A stretch of DNA of 64,000 nucleotides. Origin: Phytopseudomonas argentinensis. GTDB taxonomy: Bacteria > Pseudomonadota > Gammaproteobacteria > Pseudomonadales > Pseudomonadaceae. Positions 62,609-64,000 of this stretch are shown here, piece after piece. The notes under the pieces are model-generated. The model was not told the DNA's origin. It saw only the letters and a program-made list of their open reading frames with translations, and searched no databases. The DNA is taken from contig NZ_FORC01000002.1 in the NCBI RefSeq assembly GCF_900113905.1, forward strand, positions 606,772 through 670,771, read 5' to 3'. Position 1 is the stretch's first letter; the number at the start of each line of letters is the position of its first letter. Position numbers and translations under genes: made by a program.

Positions 62609-64000
62609 ATGAAACCGCAAGCATCCCTCGCAGCCAAGGTGCCCACGCTCGCGGCACTGGCGGGCGCCATCCTGTTGGCATCGCTGGCCACCAGCATCGT
62701 GACGGTTGCGCTGCCGCACCTGGCAACGGTGTTCTCGGCAGGTGTGCCAGCGGTGCAATGGGTGGTGCTGGCCTACCTGCTCTCCGTGACGGTAGCCATC
62801 GTGGTGGCCGGGCGCCTGGGGGATCTGTATGGCAATCGCCGCGTATTGCTCGCCGGCATCGCGCTGTTCACCCTGGCCAGTGTCTGCGGCGCCATTGCGC
62901 CGAGCCTGGGTTGGCTTATCGCCGCTCGTGCGCTGCAGGGGCTGGGAGCGGCCGTGCTTATGGCGCTACCGATGTCGATCGCCAAAAGTCTGATCGCCAA
63001 GGCGCGCCTGGGCGCCGCGATGGGCCTGCTGGGCAGCATGTCGGCCATCGGCACCGCACTGGGGCCATCGGTTGGCGGCTTGCTGATCGGCCAGTTCGGC
63101 TGGCGCTCCATGTTCGTGCTGTTGGCGTTGTGCGGCGCCGGCCTGCTGGTGCTGGCCTGCGCAGGTGTCGGCAAAACCCCAGCGGCGGCGGCCTCTGCCC
63201 GTATCGACTGGGCCGGCTGCGCCTGGCTATGCGCTGCACTATTGGGCATTGCGCTGGCGGCCACCGGCAGCCAGGCGGGCATTGCCGTTCAACCCTGGGC
63301 ATTGCTGATACCGGGGCTGGTGGCAGGCCTGCTGTTCATCCGCAGCGAACGGTGCGCGGAACATCCGCTGATCCCGGTGGCACTGTTTCGCGAGCGCGCT
63401 ATCGTCGCACCGCTTTGTATGAACCTGCTGGTCGCCAGCATCATGATGTCCACGCTTGTGGTCGGGCCGCTGTTTCTGTCCTTCGGTTTGGGCTTGAGCG
63501 AGGTGGGGATGGGGTTGGTTATGGCCGCCGGGCCGGTTGCCGCAGCGCTATCCGGCGCACCCGCTGGCCGGCTCACCGATCGCTTCGGAACCGACCGTGT
63601 GCTGCTCGCGGGCCTGCTATTGGCTGCCGTGGGGCTGTGTGGCTTTGCGGTGTTGCCGGGGCTTATCGGGGTGCCGGGTTACCTGACGGCGATGCTGTTG
63701 ATGACCCCAGGCTTTCAGCTGTTCCTGGCTGCCAACAACACCGCGTTAATGAACCAGGCCGCTGAGGCGAACCGCGGCGTGCTCTCGGGGTTGCTGGGCC
63801 TATCGCGCAATCTCGGTTTGCTGGCGGGCGCCACCGCGCTGCCATTGGTGTTCGCCTGGTTGCTGGATGGCACAACCCTGGCCGACAACTCTGCCACAGT
63901 TATCGGCAAAGCCTTTTCCATGACCTTCCTGGGTGTGGCGGGCCTGTGTTTCCTCACCTTGTTGTTCGCCGCAAGAGGCCGATTACAAGCTTGCGGCCAT
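62609..64000 (+). CDS. MFS multidrug exporter, DHA2 type (cut by window end)
   Basis: 464 codons are present before the window end, with no stop reached. ILLASLATSIVTVALPHLATVFSAG, VQWVVLAYLLSVTVAIVVAGRLGDLYGNRRVLL (motif A region) and RALQGLGAAVLMALPMSIAK mark a 14-helix DHA2 exporter like EmrB/QacA. The ATG at 62609 is the first after the MerR-type promoter. It probably responds to the divergent MerR regulator. Only the C-terminal end is missing. Confidence 0.88.
   Translation, partial: MKPQASLAAKVPTLAALAGAILLASLATSIVTVALPHLATVFSAGVPAVQWVVLAYLLSVTVAIVVAGRLGDLYGNRRVLLAGIALFTLASVCGAIAPSLGWLIAARALQGLGAAVLMALPMSIAKSLIAKARLGAAMGLLGSMSAIGTALGPSVGGLLIGQFGWRSMFVLLALCGAGLLVLACAGVGKTPAAAASARIDWAGCAWLCAALLGIALAATGSQAGIAVQPWALLIPGLVAGLLFIRSERCAEHPLIPVALFRERAIVAPLCMNLLVASIMMSTLVVGPLFLSFGLGLSEVGMGLVMAAGPVAAALSGAPAGRLTDRFGTDRVLLAGLLLAAVGLCGFAVLPGLIGVPGYLTAMLLMTPGFQLFLAANNTALMNQAAEANRGVLSGLLGLSRNLGLLAGATALPLVFAWLLDGTTLADNSATVIGKAFSMTFLGVAGLCFLTLLFAARGRLQACGH

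Noticed and set aside
62560-63765. 401-aa plus-strand frame over the last MFS gene
   Set aside because: It runs out of frame with the exporter that starts at 62609 and has no membrane pattern; the MFS frame is open to the end of the window.

Overview
The window reads as chromosomal DNA from a Pseudomonas species. It is GC-rich with dense coding, and it holds several gene sets whose make-up and order are characteristic of the genus: gcvR-dapA-bamC, rapA followed by a small hypothetical gene and an alkB, the lipase/phaJ/fadD2/fadD1 block, estA, ccoM and putA-putP. REP-like and other dispersed repeats lie between the operons. No rRNA or tRNA gene, CRISPR array or prophage was seen. The mobile DNA I can support is one IS110-type insertion sequence, an orphan serine recombinase gene and a small MITE-like element. 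The species cannot be fixed from the sequence alone.

Layout. 1-6.4 kb: end of gcvR, dapA (lysine synthesis), bamC (outer-membrane assembly), a long-form purC, an orphan serine recombinase and the autotransporter esterase estA. 6.5-13.8 kb: a dipeptidase/serine dehydratase pair on the minus strand, then putA and putP for proline use. 13.8-23.6 kb: a VF530 protein, a repeat-rich gene-free stretch, a large class A PBP-like protein, an aldo/keto reductase, rapA, two small proteins around an AlkB dioxygenase, and the 38-residue gene ccoM behind an Anr box. 23.7-30.7 kb: a FUSC/DUF1656/HlyD efflux trio and the overlapping codB-pucR-codA cytosine operon, which has a clear sigma-54 promoter. 31-38.3 kb: a DUF1993 protein, the IS110 element with a structured left end that may encode a bridge RNA, then phaJ-like, lipase, fadD2 and fadD1 genes. 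38.3-43.5 kb: a LysR regulator and a tripartite drug efflux set. 43.5-51.6 kb: uvsE, then a selenium neighbourhood made of a PhnCDE-like ABC importer, an unusual Nramp homologue, selD and mnmH. 51.7-64 kb: MFS and EamA exporters opposite a MarR regulator, a CHASE4-PAS-GGDEF-EAL protein, a LysR/MFS pair, a cluster of dispersed repeats, an ArsR regulator with three matching operators and its oxidoreductase, and a MerR regulator divergent from an MFS exporter cut by the window end.

The most informative signals beyond the genes are the candidate bridge RNA of the IS110 element, the -24/-12 promoter and 17-bp palindrome before codB, the selenium cluster with a non-canonical Nramp protein, the triple ArsR operator, and several dispersed repeat families.
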